From: JAGNLV01 sp964612145
GTDB lineage: Bacteria; Zixibacteria; MSB-5A5; GN15; FEB-12
Reading direction: 5' to 3'
Assembly: GCA_964612145.1 (NCBI GenBank)
Contig: CAZTBP010000003.1
Location: 134,301-198,300, forward strand
DNA length: 64,000 nucleotides
In this document: positions 41,616-50,803 of the stretch, in pieces
Layout of the letters: every line of letters begins with the position of its first letter
How positions within the stretch are numbered: position 1 is the stretch's first letter
Made by a program: the position numbers and the translations under genes
The notes under the pieces: generated by a model
Seen by the model: only the letters and a program-made list of their open reading frames with translations
The model's database searches: none
Told to the model about the DNA's origin: nothing

Positions 41616-44285
41616 TTGTGTAATCGGCTGAAGATGCTAGTATGTATGGTCGGTACACTGGTGCTCGCCCTGCCTCCCCTTGCTTTTTCCGGTGTTTCGG
41701 GAAAGGTGTCGGGAGTCGTGGTGGAGGCGGAGACCGGTGAGCCGATCGTCGGGGCTACCGTCCAGGTTGTCGGAACGCAAATTGGGACGACCACGGATAT
41801 TGATGGTGAGTATTTCATCATTAATCTCCCGGGCGGTAAGTATGATGTGACCGTAAACCAGATGGGTTACGAGCCGGTCACGAAAACAGGAGTTCGGGTG
41901 CTGGTTGATTTGACCACACCGCTGGACTTCGACCTGTCAATGGCGCCGGTCGCGATTACCAAAGAGGTGGTTGTGACGGCGGCCAATCCGATCATCCAGC
42001 GGGACCTGACTGCGTCGCGCATCATTTTCACCGCTGAGCGGCTGGAACTGTTGCCGAACATTACAAACGTGCAGTCGGTGCTGACGAATTATCCTGGTGT
42101 TGTCAAGGATCGGGATCAGGCGCTGCACGTCCGCGGTGGCCGGACCGGTCAGGTCAGTTACTATTATGACGGTTTCAACATCCAGGATCCGTTTACATCG
42201 GCCCAGGGTTTGAATATCATTCCGTCGTCGCTGGAGGAGCTGTCGCTGACGTCCGGCGGGTACACGGCGGAGTACGGTGAAGCGCTATCGGGTATTGTGA
42301 GCGCGGTGTCGCCTGAGGGCGGTCAGGAATATCGCGGCAGTCTCCGGATGTATGAGGGTTTCACGCATCAGTATGATGTGACTAAAGGTGACTGGGGCGA
42401 TTTGAGCAGCGCCGGGAACCGGGTGTATGCGCTGGATCTGGCCGGACCGATTCCGGGCATGGACCGCAAGAAGTACAACTTCTCGGCGGCGGCGCAGTAC
42501 CTGACCGACGACACCTATCTGCCGCATAATGACAAAATGTCCTGGACAGCGACGTCGAAGATTACGCTTCGACCGGCCAACGGCTGGAAGATCAAGACCA
42601 ACCTGACGTATTACACGGCGGACGGTTCGGTGTATGATCATGTAGACGCGAACGGAGTTTCGTATGATTTGAATCTCGACGGGCTGCCGGTGTTAGAGCG
42701 GGAGGCCTACCTGGTCGGGCTGACCAGTGACTATGCGTTCAGCGAGAAGACGGTTCTCTCAGGATCGATCAGTCGGTTTCATACGAGCCGAAAGATTGCG
42801 CCGGAGCACCTGTTTGACACGCACTGGAGCAAGTGGCCGGGTTACTCGGAGGATGCCGACGGTAATTACAATGGTACGATTCATGAGGAAACGTATCGTT
42901 CGGACGTGGATTATTCGGATCCGGCCCAGGTTGTCGGGTTCACCGTGGGTGACGATTACGATCCCACCTTTAACCACAATCGAACGTATTACAACGCCAT
43001 CAACGTGCGCCTGCTGAACCAATTCAACAAGTGGAATCAGTTCAAGATCGGTGGTGAGTATCGTCGGTACGAGATCAGCCGCGATTTCAAGCAGTTCTAC
43101 AATAGTTTCCCGTATGGTGAAAGGTACAAGTCGAAACCGACGTACGCCTCTTTCTTCGTGCAGGACAAGATGGAATACGACTACTTCATCGTGAACCTTG
43201 GTTTGCGCTACGATTATCACAACGCGGATATCGAGTACAATATCACGCCGGGTGAATTCGATGAAACGTGGAAAGAGGCTGATTCCAAGCATAAGATCTC
43301 GCCGCGGCTGGGTGTATCGTTCCCGATCACCGAGAACAGCGTGATGCACTTCAACTATGGCGTGTATTACCAGTACCCGCGGTTTACTTACCTGTACATA
43401 AACTACCAGGGCGACGTAAGAACGGGTCTGCCGCTGTTGGGTAATCCGGATCTGGAGCCGGAAGAGACGACCGCCTATGAGCTTGGTATCGACCATCTCA
43501 TCAACGAGGACTTCCGTCTGACGGCTACGGCTTACTACAAGGACGTGAAGGAGCTGGTCACGGCCCGGCCGTCGGGTTCGATTCAGGGTCAGACGATCAC
43601 GAAGCTTGATAATGACGACTACGGGTCGGTCAAGGGCGTGGACATGTCGCTTGAGATGCTGCCATCGGGTGGCTTCTTCAGCGGTTCGGTGTCGTACGGT
43701 TACATGATCGCGACGGGCAATGGTTCGTACGCGCTGGAGCCGTATTACACCTACATCCATTCGACAACGGATCCGAACGCACCGGTGACGGAGTATCCGC
43801 TTGATTTCGATCAGCGGCATACGGTCACGGCGGTGATGAGTTACCGGGTCCCGTCAGAGTGGGACGGTCGTTTCCTTGGTCAGCGGATTCCGGGTGACTG
43901 GGGCGTGACGGCGGTCGGGTACTATGGTTCCGGTTTGCCGTATTCGCCGACGGATAACACCGGGAACCGTCTGGGAGAGCGCAACGAAGCGCGTTTGCCG
44001 GCTCATTACACGGTCGACCTGCGGGTGAACAAGGATTTCCGTTTCGGCGGGGGCAACGGCCAGCGGCTGAGTCTCTTTGTCGAAGTGGACAACCTGTTTG
44101 ATCGTCGCAATGTGGTTGATCTTTATACAAATACCGGGTTGCCGGATAACGACGGTACGCAGCCGGGCGCCGGTCTGGCTTTGAACCAGGAGGAGCTTGA
44201 CTACTACGACCGTCTGTACGATCACGACCCGCAAAACTATTCTCCGCCTCGGACCATTCGGACCGGGCTGGAGTTCCATTTCTAA
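41616..44285 (+). CDS. TonB-dependent outer-membrane receptor with carboxypeptidase-regulatory-like domain
   Basis: An 889-residue receptor. After the signal sequence comes a CarboxypepD-reg-like beta domain (GEPIVGATVQVVGTQIGTTT), then a plug domain (VQSVLTNYPGV...HVRGGRTGQVSYYYDG), then a long beta-barrel rich in YY/DY strand patterns that ends in an aromatic strand (RTGLEFHF). The start TTG 41616 was chosen for AGGAGG 7 nt upstream; ATG 41634 is possible. It is the first gene of a trio with a sorting-domain protein and a PorV-like protein. No SusD-like lipoprotein is next to it, so glycan uptake is not implied. Confidence 0.9.
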   Translation: MCNRLKMLVCMVGTLVLALPPLAFSGVSGKVSGVVVEAETGEPIVGATVQVVGTQIGTTTDIDGEYFIINLPGGKYDVTVNQMGYEPVTKTGVRVLVDLTTPLDFDLSMAPVAITKEVVVTAANPIIQRDLTASRIIFTAERLELLPNITNVQSVLTNYPGVVKDRDQALHVRGGRTGQVSYYYDGFNIQDPFTSAQGLNIIPSSLEELSLTSGGYTAEYGEALSGIVSAVSPEGGQEYRGSLRMYEGFTHQYDVTKGDWGDLSSAGNRVYALDLAGPIPGMDRKKYNFSAAAQYLTDDTYLPHNDKMSWTATSKITLRPANGWKIKTNLTYYTADGSVYDHVDANGVSYDLNLDGLPVLEREAYLVGLTSDYAFSEKTVLSGSISRFHTSRKIAPEHLFDTHWSKWPGYSEDADGNYNGTIHEETYRSDVDYSDPAQVVGFTVGDDYDPTFNHNRTYYNAINVRLLNQFNKWNQFKIGGEYRRYEISRDFKQFYNSFPYGERYKSKPTYASFFVQDKMEYDYFIVNLGLRYDYHNADIEYNITPGEFDETWKEADSKHKISPRLGVSFPITENSVMHFNYGVYYQYPRFTYLYINYQGDVRTGLPLLGNPDLEPEETTAYELGIDHLINEDFRLTATAYYKDVKELVTARPSGSIQGQTITKLDNDDYGSVKGVDMSLEMLPSGGFFSGSVSYGYMIATGNGSYALEPYYTYIHSTTDPNAPVTEYPLDFDQRHTVTAVMSYRVPSEWDGRFLGQRIPGDWGVTAVGYYGSGLPYSPTDNTGNRLGERNEARLPAHYTVDLRVNKDFRFGGGNGQRLSLFVEVDNLFDRRNVVDLYTNTGLPDNDGTQPGAGLALNQEELDYYDRLYDHDPQNYSPPRTIRTGLEFHF

Positions 44286-44300
44286 GCCGGAGCGGATAAC

Positions 44301-47003
44301 ATGAAGACATTCGAGAACAAAGTCGTACGTTATCTGGTCGCGGTTACTCTTCTGGGTCTGCTGGCGACGGCCGCGGGCGCGAAGGCGCCGACGGCTGAGC
44401 CGTTCCCGGGAACTGAGCCGGACCCGCAGTTGAGTCTGGCGCCGCACCCGGCGACCTGGGACCAGATTACGCACAATATTGGGAATATCGCGACTACGGT
44501 CGATAACTGGGGCTACATAGGTGGCTATTCGTACTACGACTATCCGTCAGGTGAGTGGCCACGCAACAGCGGGCATCACTACCTGGCCGAAGTTCGGTTC
44601 TGGATGGGCGGTGTGACTGCTGCCGGCGATACGCTGGTGGCTAATTCCGCCGATGATTTCCAGGCGTTAGCGAACCCGGACTTCACGGACAACGAGTATA
44701 AGATCCTGTTGTCCACCGATACGGCGCGGTATTACGATTATGATCCCACTGACACTACGGGACTGGGCGACGGGAGTCCGGCGTTCGGCTGGCGGGTATG
44801 GGACCCGCAGGATGGCCAGTGGGAATACAATGATGTTTACAACAGTCTTTCCTCAAGCTTTTCGCCGGGCGGCCCGACTTCGCTGCAGGATTCGCATGTG
44901 CGGTTCGGCGACGCTGCGCTGGGCTCGCCGCTGATGGGTCTGGAAGTTACCCAGACCATTTATCAGTGGAACTACTGCTATAATGAGGACTTTATGTTCG
45001 TGGTCCTTGATATCACGAACACCTCGACTGAGGACTATGCCGATTTCGCGGTCGGTGTCTATATGGATATCGACGTGGGCGGTCTCGACGGTTCCGGTGA
45101 GAACGGTCGACTGGGTGACCTAGTCGCGTTTGATTCGACCGAGAACCTGGCGTGGATCTATGACGAAGATTCCTACGATCCGGGCTGGGGGCCGCTGGTA
45201 ACGACAGGTCTGATGGGCACGAAGCTGCTGGAGACGCCGGACAATATCGGTATGACGGCATTTCGGACCGACGACTGGGCGTTTTTGCCGGAGGAGGACG
45301 AGGGTCGATATGCGATGATAAATTCGACGCAGTTTGACGCCTCGCTGCCGCCGACCGATCAGTTCTACGTGCAGTGCACGCGCGGGATCGACCTGACCGC
45401 CGGTAAGACGGTGCGGGTTGTGTTCGCACTGGTAGCAGGCGCCGATGAATCCGACTTCATGAACAACGCCCGGCTGGCCCAGGAGTTGTACGACAACTTT
45501 TTTGTCGGACCGCAGCCACCGCCGACGCCGAAACTCCAGGTTCGCGCGAGCGATGGAAAGGTGTTTCTCCAGTGGAGTGATACGTCGGAGGTTGCGAACG
45601 ATCCGATGAGCGGCGTCAATGACTTCGTTGGCTACAAGCTGTATCGAAGCGACGACCGGGGCAAGACCTGGGGAACGCCGATTTACCGGACGAACAACAA
45701 CTGCCTGGACCTGGATTATACGACGCTGGCGACCTATACAGTCAACACGCCGGGTGATCCGATTCCCCGGTCGTTTGTTGATACCGGGCTTTACAACGGA
45801 TTTGAATACTGGTACTGCCTGGCGGCGTTTGACAACGGCGACTCGGCTTTAGGTATCGATCCGCTGCAATCCGGTTTTGGTACGGCGGGCGAGGTTTCGA
45901 ACGTCATCAAAGTGGTGCCGTCGAATGATCCGGCGGGTTATTTCGACGCCCAGTCGACTGTAGAACACACGGTCGTGGGCGGAGTGGAGCCGTCGGACGG
46001 CACGGTCTACGCCGAGGTGTTCGGTCCGGATTCGCTTTTGGGTGATGATTACACGGTTGGGTTTTTCGATCAGCCGGAGGCCACCTACTGGTTCCTGGTG
46101 AACGAGACGACCGGTGATACGATACTGAGCAACCAGACTCTTTATAACGAAGATCCGAATGAGTACCCGGTGGCGGGTGGTGTTCGGGTGGTGGTTAATG
46201 ATGGTGATCATTTCCCGACCGGGATCGGGCAGACCGGTTTCGCCGGGGCTGACACGACGATGGCGGTGGCCGGATTTTACGGTCCGGGGCTGCCGAATTT
46301 CCAGGGTCTCGAGGATTATATCTTCGGGAATCAGGTATACCGCGATGACTACGAGCTTCGGTATACGGGAGATTCGTCGATGTCGGGTGATCTTGCCAGC
46401 GGCGCCGGAGTGTGGATTCCGCTGGAGGCCTGGAATATTGAGCGTAACGAGCGGGTGACGATGACGCTGTACGATGTGCAGCAGGATGGCGTCTGGCAGC
46501 CGTACGATCCGATAATTCTAGTTGATTACCCGTACGATCCGTCGACCAACCCATTCGGGGCGCCGTTCCCGTTCTCCTACAGCTGGATGTTCGATTTAGA
46601 TCCGGCGACTTATAGTCCGTCGGTAGGCGATGTGCTAACGATCGAAGGAGCACCGCTGAACGGTCCAAATGATGTGTTCACGTTCAAGCCGGACGGCATC
46701 AACTCTGCTGCGGCCGGCAACGAGCTGAAGGACATCAAGGTGGTGCCGAATCCGTACTTTGTTCGGTACAACGACGGGGTCGATCCGGAAGTAGTTTTCA
46801 TCAATGTGCCGGACGAGTGTAAAATCCGCATTTACACGCTGGCCGGTGATCTGGTGCAGACGATAGATCATGATGCAGGTACGGGTGACGCCGGTTGGGA
46901 TCTGCTGTCCAGCAATCGACAGCAGGTTGCCTCGGGCATTTACCTGTATCACGTTGAATCCGAATATGGTGAGTTCCTCGGCCGGTTCGCCGTGGTCAAA
47001 TAA
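44301..47003 (+). CDS. Large secreted protein with fibronectin-like module and C-terminal sorting-type domain
   Basis: A 900-residue protein with a signal peptide (about 1-27). The body is beta-rich with many Asp/Tyr/Gly, and a fibronectin-III-like module is near 405-530 (PKLQVRASDGKVFLQWSD). The last ~90 residues (ELKDIKVVPNPYFVRYND... KIRIYTLAGDLVQTI...GIYLYHVE) match the FlgD-like/type IX-sorting C-terminal fold of FCB proteins. It lies 15 nt after the receptor gene and 12 nt before the PorV-like gene. It is probably displayed on the surface together with the receptor. Confidence 0.75.
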   Translation: MKTFENKVVRYLVAVTLLGLLATAAGAKAPTAEPFPGTEPDPQLSLAPHPATWDQITHNIGNIATTVDNWGYIGGYSYYDYPSGEWPRNSGHHYLAEVRFWMGGVTAAGDTLVANSADDFQALANPDFTDNEYKILLSTDTARYYDYDPTDTTGLGDGSPAFGWRVWDPQDGQWEYNDVYNSLSSSFSPGGPTSLQDSHVRFGDAALGSPLMGLEVTQTIYQWNYCYNEDFMFVVLDITNTSTEDYADFAVGVYMDIDVGGLDGSGENGRLGDLVAFDSTENLAWIYDEDSYDPGWGPLVTTGLMGTKLLETPDNIGMTAFRTDDWAFLPEEDEGRYAMINSTQFDASLPPTDQFYVQCTRGIDLTAGKTVRVVFALVAGADESDFMNNARLAQELYDNFFVGPQPPPTPKLQVRASDGKVFLQWSDTSEVANDPMSGVNDFVGYKLYRSDDRGKTWGTPIYRTNNNCLDLDYTTLATYTVNTPGDPIPRSFVDTGLYNGFEYWYCLAAFDNGDSALGIDPLQSGFGTAGEVSNVIKVVPSNDPAGYFDAQSTVEHTVVGGVEPSDGTVYAEVFGPDSLLGDDYTVGFFDQPEATYWFLVNETTGDTILSNQTLYNEDPNEYPVAGGVRVVVNDGDHFPTGIGQTGFAGADTTMAVAGFYGPGLPNFQGLEDYIFGNQVYRDDYELRYTGDSSMSGDLASGAGVWIPLEAWNIERNERVTMTLYDVQQDGVWQPYDPIILVDYPYDPSTNPFGAPFPFSYSWMFDLDPATYSPSVGDVLTIEGAPLNGPNDVFTFKPDGINSAAAGNELKDIKVVPNPYFVRYNDGVDPEVVFINVPDECKIRIYTLAGDLVQTIDHDAGTGDAGWDLLSSNRQQVASGIYLYHVESEYGEFLGRFAVVK

Positions 47004-47015
47004 AGGAGGTACGAG

Positions 47016-47987
47016 GTGAAAAAGATATTACTGATCCTTGGTTTACTCCTGATTGCGGGAAGTGTTTCGGCCGAGATCTCAAAAGCCGGTTCGGCCGGAG
47101 CGCAGTTCCTCAAGATCGGGGTGGGGCCGAAATACCAGGCTATGGGTGATGCATCGACGGCGACGGTCAATGACGTCTACGCCGCGTACTGGAACCCGGC
47201 CGGTCTGGCTTATATCGATCGCAGTGAGGTCAGTTTTACCAACGTGAACTGGGTGCTGGATATTAACCTGAATTACGTTGCACTGGCTCATTATTTCGAA
47301 GAGATCGGTACGTTTGGTGTGTCGGCCTCGGTACTCTCGATGGGCGATCAGGAAATAACGACAATTGATAATCAGAACGGAACAGGCGATTACTATTCGG
47401 CGACATCGTACGCAGTTGCGGTATCGTATGCCCGGATGCTAAATGACCGGTTCTCGTTCGGCGGTTCGGTCAAGTATGTTGGTGAGCGCATTCATAACGA
47501 AAGCGCGTCCGGGTTTGCGTTTGATTTTGGTACGCAGCTGCATACCGGTTTCAAGTCGCTTCGGCTCGGCATGAGCATCACGAACCTGGGCCCGGAGCTT
47601 GATTTTAATGGTCCGGACCTGGCTGTGAGTTCCGGCCAGACGGGTGCTGAGCTAAAGACGACAGCGTATGATCTGCCGATGACGTTCCGGTTTGGCCTGG
47701 CGTACGATGTTGAGACGGGTGCGAATTCGAAGGTGACGCTGACCAGCGAGCTGGCGCATCCGAACGACAACGTGCAGCAGGGTGCATTTGGCGCCGAGTT
47801 CGGTCTCTCCGAGCAGTATTTTCTGCGCGGTGGCTATAAGCTGAATCATGACGAGGCCGGGCTGACGCTGGGCGGTGGTGTACGGACGGCGGTCTCCAGT
47901 GAGACCCGTTTGCTGGTGGACTATGCCTGGCAGGATTACGGTCGGTTGAACAATACGCACCGTTTTTCGGTCGGTTTTACGTTCTAA
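47016..47987 (+). CDS. PorV/PorQ-family outer-membrane protein
   Basis: A 323-residue beta-barrel with signal peptide (ends SVSA). The opening SKAGSAGAQFLKIGVGPKYQ and the loop AYWNPAGLAYIDRSEVSF are hallmarks of the PorV/PorQ family, which in type IX systems helps release or anchor CTD-bearing proteins. GTG start with AGGAGG 6 nt upstream. The preceding gene encodes a CTD protein, which supports the pairing. A strong terminator follows, so it is the last gene of the operon. Confidence 0.9.
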   Translation: MKKILLILGLLLIAGSVSAEISKAGSAGAQFLKIGVGPKYQAMGDASTATVNDVYAAYWNPAGLAYIDRSEVSFTNVNWVLDINLNYVALAHYFEEIGTFGVSASVLSMGDQEITTIDNQNGTGDYYSATSYAVAVSYARMLNDRFSFGGSVKYVGERIHNESASGFAFDFGTQLHTGFKSLRLGMSITNLGPELDFNGPDLAVSSGQTGAELKTTAYDLPMTFRFGLAYDVETGANSKVTLTSELAHPNDNVQQGAFGAEFGLSEQYFLRGGYKLNHDEAGLTLGGGVRTAVSSETRLLVDYAWQDYGRLNNTHRFSVGFTF

Positions 47988-48005
47988 ATTGGTTGACGAT
48001 TGATC

Positions 48006-48043
48006 AAAGCCCCCCGGATCACGGTTTCCGGGGGGCTTTTTTT
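48006..48043 (+). terminator. Strong intrinsic terminator
   Basis: A 13-bp perfect stem (AAAGCCCCCCGGA / TCCGGGGGGCTTT) with an 8-nt loop and a T-run to 48043. Confidence 0.93.
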
Positions 48044-48117
48044 GGGTACCGGCTGGACAACGTTGGTAAAAGGTGTATATTCAAGCGATAATGTCAATGC
48101 ACAGGAGAGACGTCTAT

Positions 48118-49707
48118 ATGATTCGTCGTATGCTGATAACGATCTGTCTGCTGATACCGGTGACAGGGAGCGGAGTTGTTGCCGAGGAGTTGATGACAAC
48201 GCGCCCGGCAGTGGAAACGCTCGAATATTATTTTGACCTGATGTTGTCGGGCAACCTGGAGTCGGCGGTCGGCTTGTGGGATGCCGGGGCTGTTGAACGG
48301 TCGAGCCGGTTCGGGATTACCTATACAGGGGTGCCGAACAAGGTCGATGTCGGTTCGCCGGTGGTGTACAATTTCGACAAGATGCGCGATTACCTGTTTC
48401 CTGCGGCGAGTAAAGTACAGATAATCGAAAACAACGAATTTGTACGTCTTGAGTTCAAGAAGGTTGTGGACGCCAAGGCCGTGGTACATGACTACTACGC
48501 TTTTTATGATGGTGAGTACTTCTGGCTGGCGTATCCGCAGGACTATTATGCCCGTGACTGGCCGGTGCTGGAGACAAAGTACTTTCGGATACACTACCTG
48601 CCGTTGCTGGAGGGGTATCTTCATCCGGTGGCGCTGGAGGGCGCAGACCGGTTTGTGGAGCGGCTGGCCGATTCGCTCGATCTGAGTTCCGGGAAGCTGG
48701 ATGAGATTGAGGAAAAGAAGATCGAGTATTTCTTCTGTGATACCGATTCGACGGTTGAAGTTTTTACCGGGCATAGTACCAAGGGAATGACGGATCTGGC
48801 GTCGAATGACATCATTACGGCGCATTTTCCGCATAATCACGAGGTCGCGCATTTACTGGTGAATATCAAGTTGCGGGAATTGCCGCTGTACACGCAGCCG
48901 GTTTTGCGGGAAGGGCTGGCGGTACATTATGGGGGGCGCTGGGGCAAGGCGCCGACGGCGCTGCTGGGGATCGGGGCGTTTATGCACAACGAGGATATTG
49001 TGACGGTTGACTCGATAATCACCAAGGCACGATTTGAGGAGCAGGCCGGGGCGGATATGTCGTATCCGGTGGCGGGGCTGTTTGTTTTGTTTTTGCTGGA
49101 TCGAATGGGTCAGGATAAGTTCTTCGATCTGTACCTGTCGTTGTCGGGGGATATCAACGAGATAAATGGGATGAGTGCGCCGGAGGTAAAACGAACGATC
49201 TTCGAGGCGGTCGGGGCAGAGTCGTGGGATGTCCTGACGGCGGAGTTTGACGCATTTGCGCAAAAGGCACAGTCAGAGAGTGCCGTCTTTGCCCCTGGGC
49301 ACACAAAGCAGGAACGGGTCGTGTTCCAGAACGGTGATGTTACGGTGGCAATATTCGAACGCTGGGTGTCACTGAGTTTTGCCAACGGTGAAACGGTGCC
49401 GCCGACCGGTAATCTGCTTTTTGGCTACGACGAGCGGCTGAAGGGACAGCGCTCGATTTTGTTCGAGGAGCAGTACAAGGGGGCGATGGAGTTCCCAGGG
49501 TATCGCTGGGGTATTCGTTACGACGGCAACGAAGCGGGGCTTTATGACTACGGTACGAACCAGTTGGTCGGGAAGTATATTTTCGGCATCACGCCATCGG
49601 AGGAGTATCTCGCGAAGGACGGCAGGGTTATTCAGCTGCGCTACCTGGTGGACCTGTCTGAGGGTGCAATGCCCGAGAAGGAGGGGCACAAGCTGTTGGC
49701 CGAGTAG
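48118..49707 (+). CDS. Exported gluzincin-type metallopeptidase-like protein
   Basis: A 529-residue protein with a signal peptide (1-24). The zinc motif is HEVAH at 241-245, followed by REGLAVHYGG with Glu265 as likely third ligand, the layout of peptidase-MA-like gluzincins. It should act in the periplasm or outside the cell. The N-terminal 100 residues (VETLEYYFDLMLSGNLESAV) resemble a small NTF2/SnoaL-like domain. The start at ATG 48118 has AGGAG upstream. The rmuC gene follows by 15 nt. Confidence 0.78.
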   Translation: MIRRMLITICLLIPVTGSGVVAEELMTTRPAVETLEYYFDLMLSGNLESAVGLWDAGAVERSSRFGITYTGVPNKVDVGSPVVYNFDKMRDYLFPAASKVQIIENNEFVRLEFKKVVDAKAVVHDYYAFYDGEYFWLAYPQDYYARDWPVLETKYFRIHYLPLLEGYLHPVALEGADRFVERLADSLDLSSGKLDEIEEKKIEYFFCDTDSTVEVFTGHSTKGMTDLASNDIITAHFPHNHEVAHLLVNIKLRELPLYTQPVLREGLAVHYGGRWGKAPTALLGIGAFMHNEDIVTVDSIITKARFEEQAGADMSYPVAGLFVLFLLDRMGQDKFFDLYLSLSGDINEINGMSAPEVKRTIFEAVGAESWDVLTAEFDAFAQKAQSESAVFAPGHTKQERVVFQNGDVTVAIFERWVSLSFANGETVPPTGNLLFGYDERLKGQRSILFEEQYKGAMEFPGYRWGIRYDGNEAGLYDYGTNQLVGKYIFGITPSEEYLAKDGRVIQLRYLVDLSEGAMPEKEGHKLLAE

Positions 49708-49722
49708 GTCGGCGGGTCTGGC

Positions 49723-50790
49723 ATGGACGCCCTGGCTGTAATCACTGTTGCGCTTCTGGTGCTGCTGTCGGCGGCAGTGTTATGGCTTATCACATCGGTT
49801 CGTCGCAAGCCGGGCGACGAAGAAATGGTGCGGCTCCAGTCGGCGATAGAATCCCTGAAAGCTGATATTGTCGGGAAACAGATGGAGGGGCTGGTGTCTC
49901 TTCGGGAGTCGCTGGATTCCGCCAGTCGCGGGTTGAATGAGCGGCTGGCCGAGGGAACCTCGGCGATGGACCGTCGGCTGAGCGTGGTCGCCGACATTGA
50001 GAACAAGCTCGGGCAGCTCCAGCGTCAGACAAGCAATCTGGAGGAGATCGGCAAGAACATTCAGCAGCTGTCGGATCTGCTCAAGCCGCCGAAATTGCGG
50101 GGCGGGCTGGGGGAGGTTTTTCTGGAGAATCTGCTGGGTCAGATTCTGCCGCCCGCGCTGTTTGATCGGCAGCACCAGTTTTCCGATGGGCGGCGGGTTG
50201 ATGCCGTGATCAAGTTGGGGGACAGGTTGTTGCCGGTTGATTCCAAGTTTCCGCTCGATGCGTTTGCGCGACTTCAGGGGGAGGAGGCGACTGAGGCCAC
50301 GATCAAGGAATTTCGCCGGGCTATCAAGGGGCAGATTGATTCCATTTCAGAGAAATATGTTCTTCCGGATGAGGGTACGACCGACTTTGCGGTGATGTAT
50401 GTGCCGTCGGAGGCAGTGTATTATCGGCTGGTTTCGTACGATGAATCGGAGTTGTTTGAGTATGCCCTGGGTAAGCGTGTAATTCCGAGTTCGCCGGGGC
50501 ATCTGTATGCCTTTCTGGCCTCGGTCGCGGCGATCTATACCGAAGCCGGGCTGGCGGGGAACACGCGGCGGTTAACATCGGTTGTGAATGGTCTCCATGA
50601 GGCGCTGAACCGTCTGGATAGGCTGCACGAGCGGATGGCCGGTTCGAGCCGGATGCTGGGCCGGAATCTGGAGAAGGCGCAGGTGGAGGCGGCCGAGATG
50701 CGGCGACGGTTGGAGAGCCTTCACGAATTCACGCCGAAGGCGGAGGCGGGAGCCGAAGCTGGCCAGAATGATAATGCCGATTTACAGTAG
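49723..50790 (+). CDS. rmuC: RmuC-family DNA recombination protein
   Basis: A 355-residue protein with an N-terminal membrane anchor (5-25), a long coiled coil (30-125) and the RmuC nuclease-like domain (KLRGGLGEVFLENLLGQILP, then LLPVDSKFPLDAF and DFAVMYVPSEAVYY). RmuC limits inversions at short inverted repeats in Escherichia coli. It is translated just after the protease gene and 13 nt before sthA. Confidence 0.9.
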   Translation: MDALAVITVALLVLLSAAVLWLITSVRRKPGDEEMVRLQSAIESLKADIVGKQMEGLVSLRESLDSASRGLNERLAEGTSAMDRRLSVVADIENKLGQLQRQTSNLEEIGKNIQQLSDLLKPPKLRGGLGEVFLENLLGQILPPALFDRQHQFSDGRRVDAVIKLGDRLLPVDSKFPLDAFARLQGEEATEATIKEFRRAIKGQIDSISEKYVLPDEGTTDFAVMYVPSEAVYYRLVSYDESELFEYALGKRVIPSSPGHLYAFLASVAAIYTEAGLAGNTRRLTSVVNGLHEALNRLDRLHERMAGSSRMLGRNLEKAQVEAAEMRRRLESLHEFTPKAEAGAEAGQNDNADLQ

Positions 50791-50803
50791 GGAATTATGA
50801 CAG

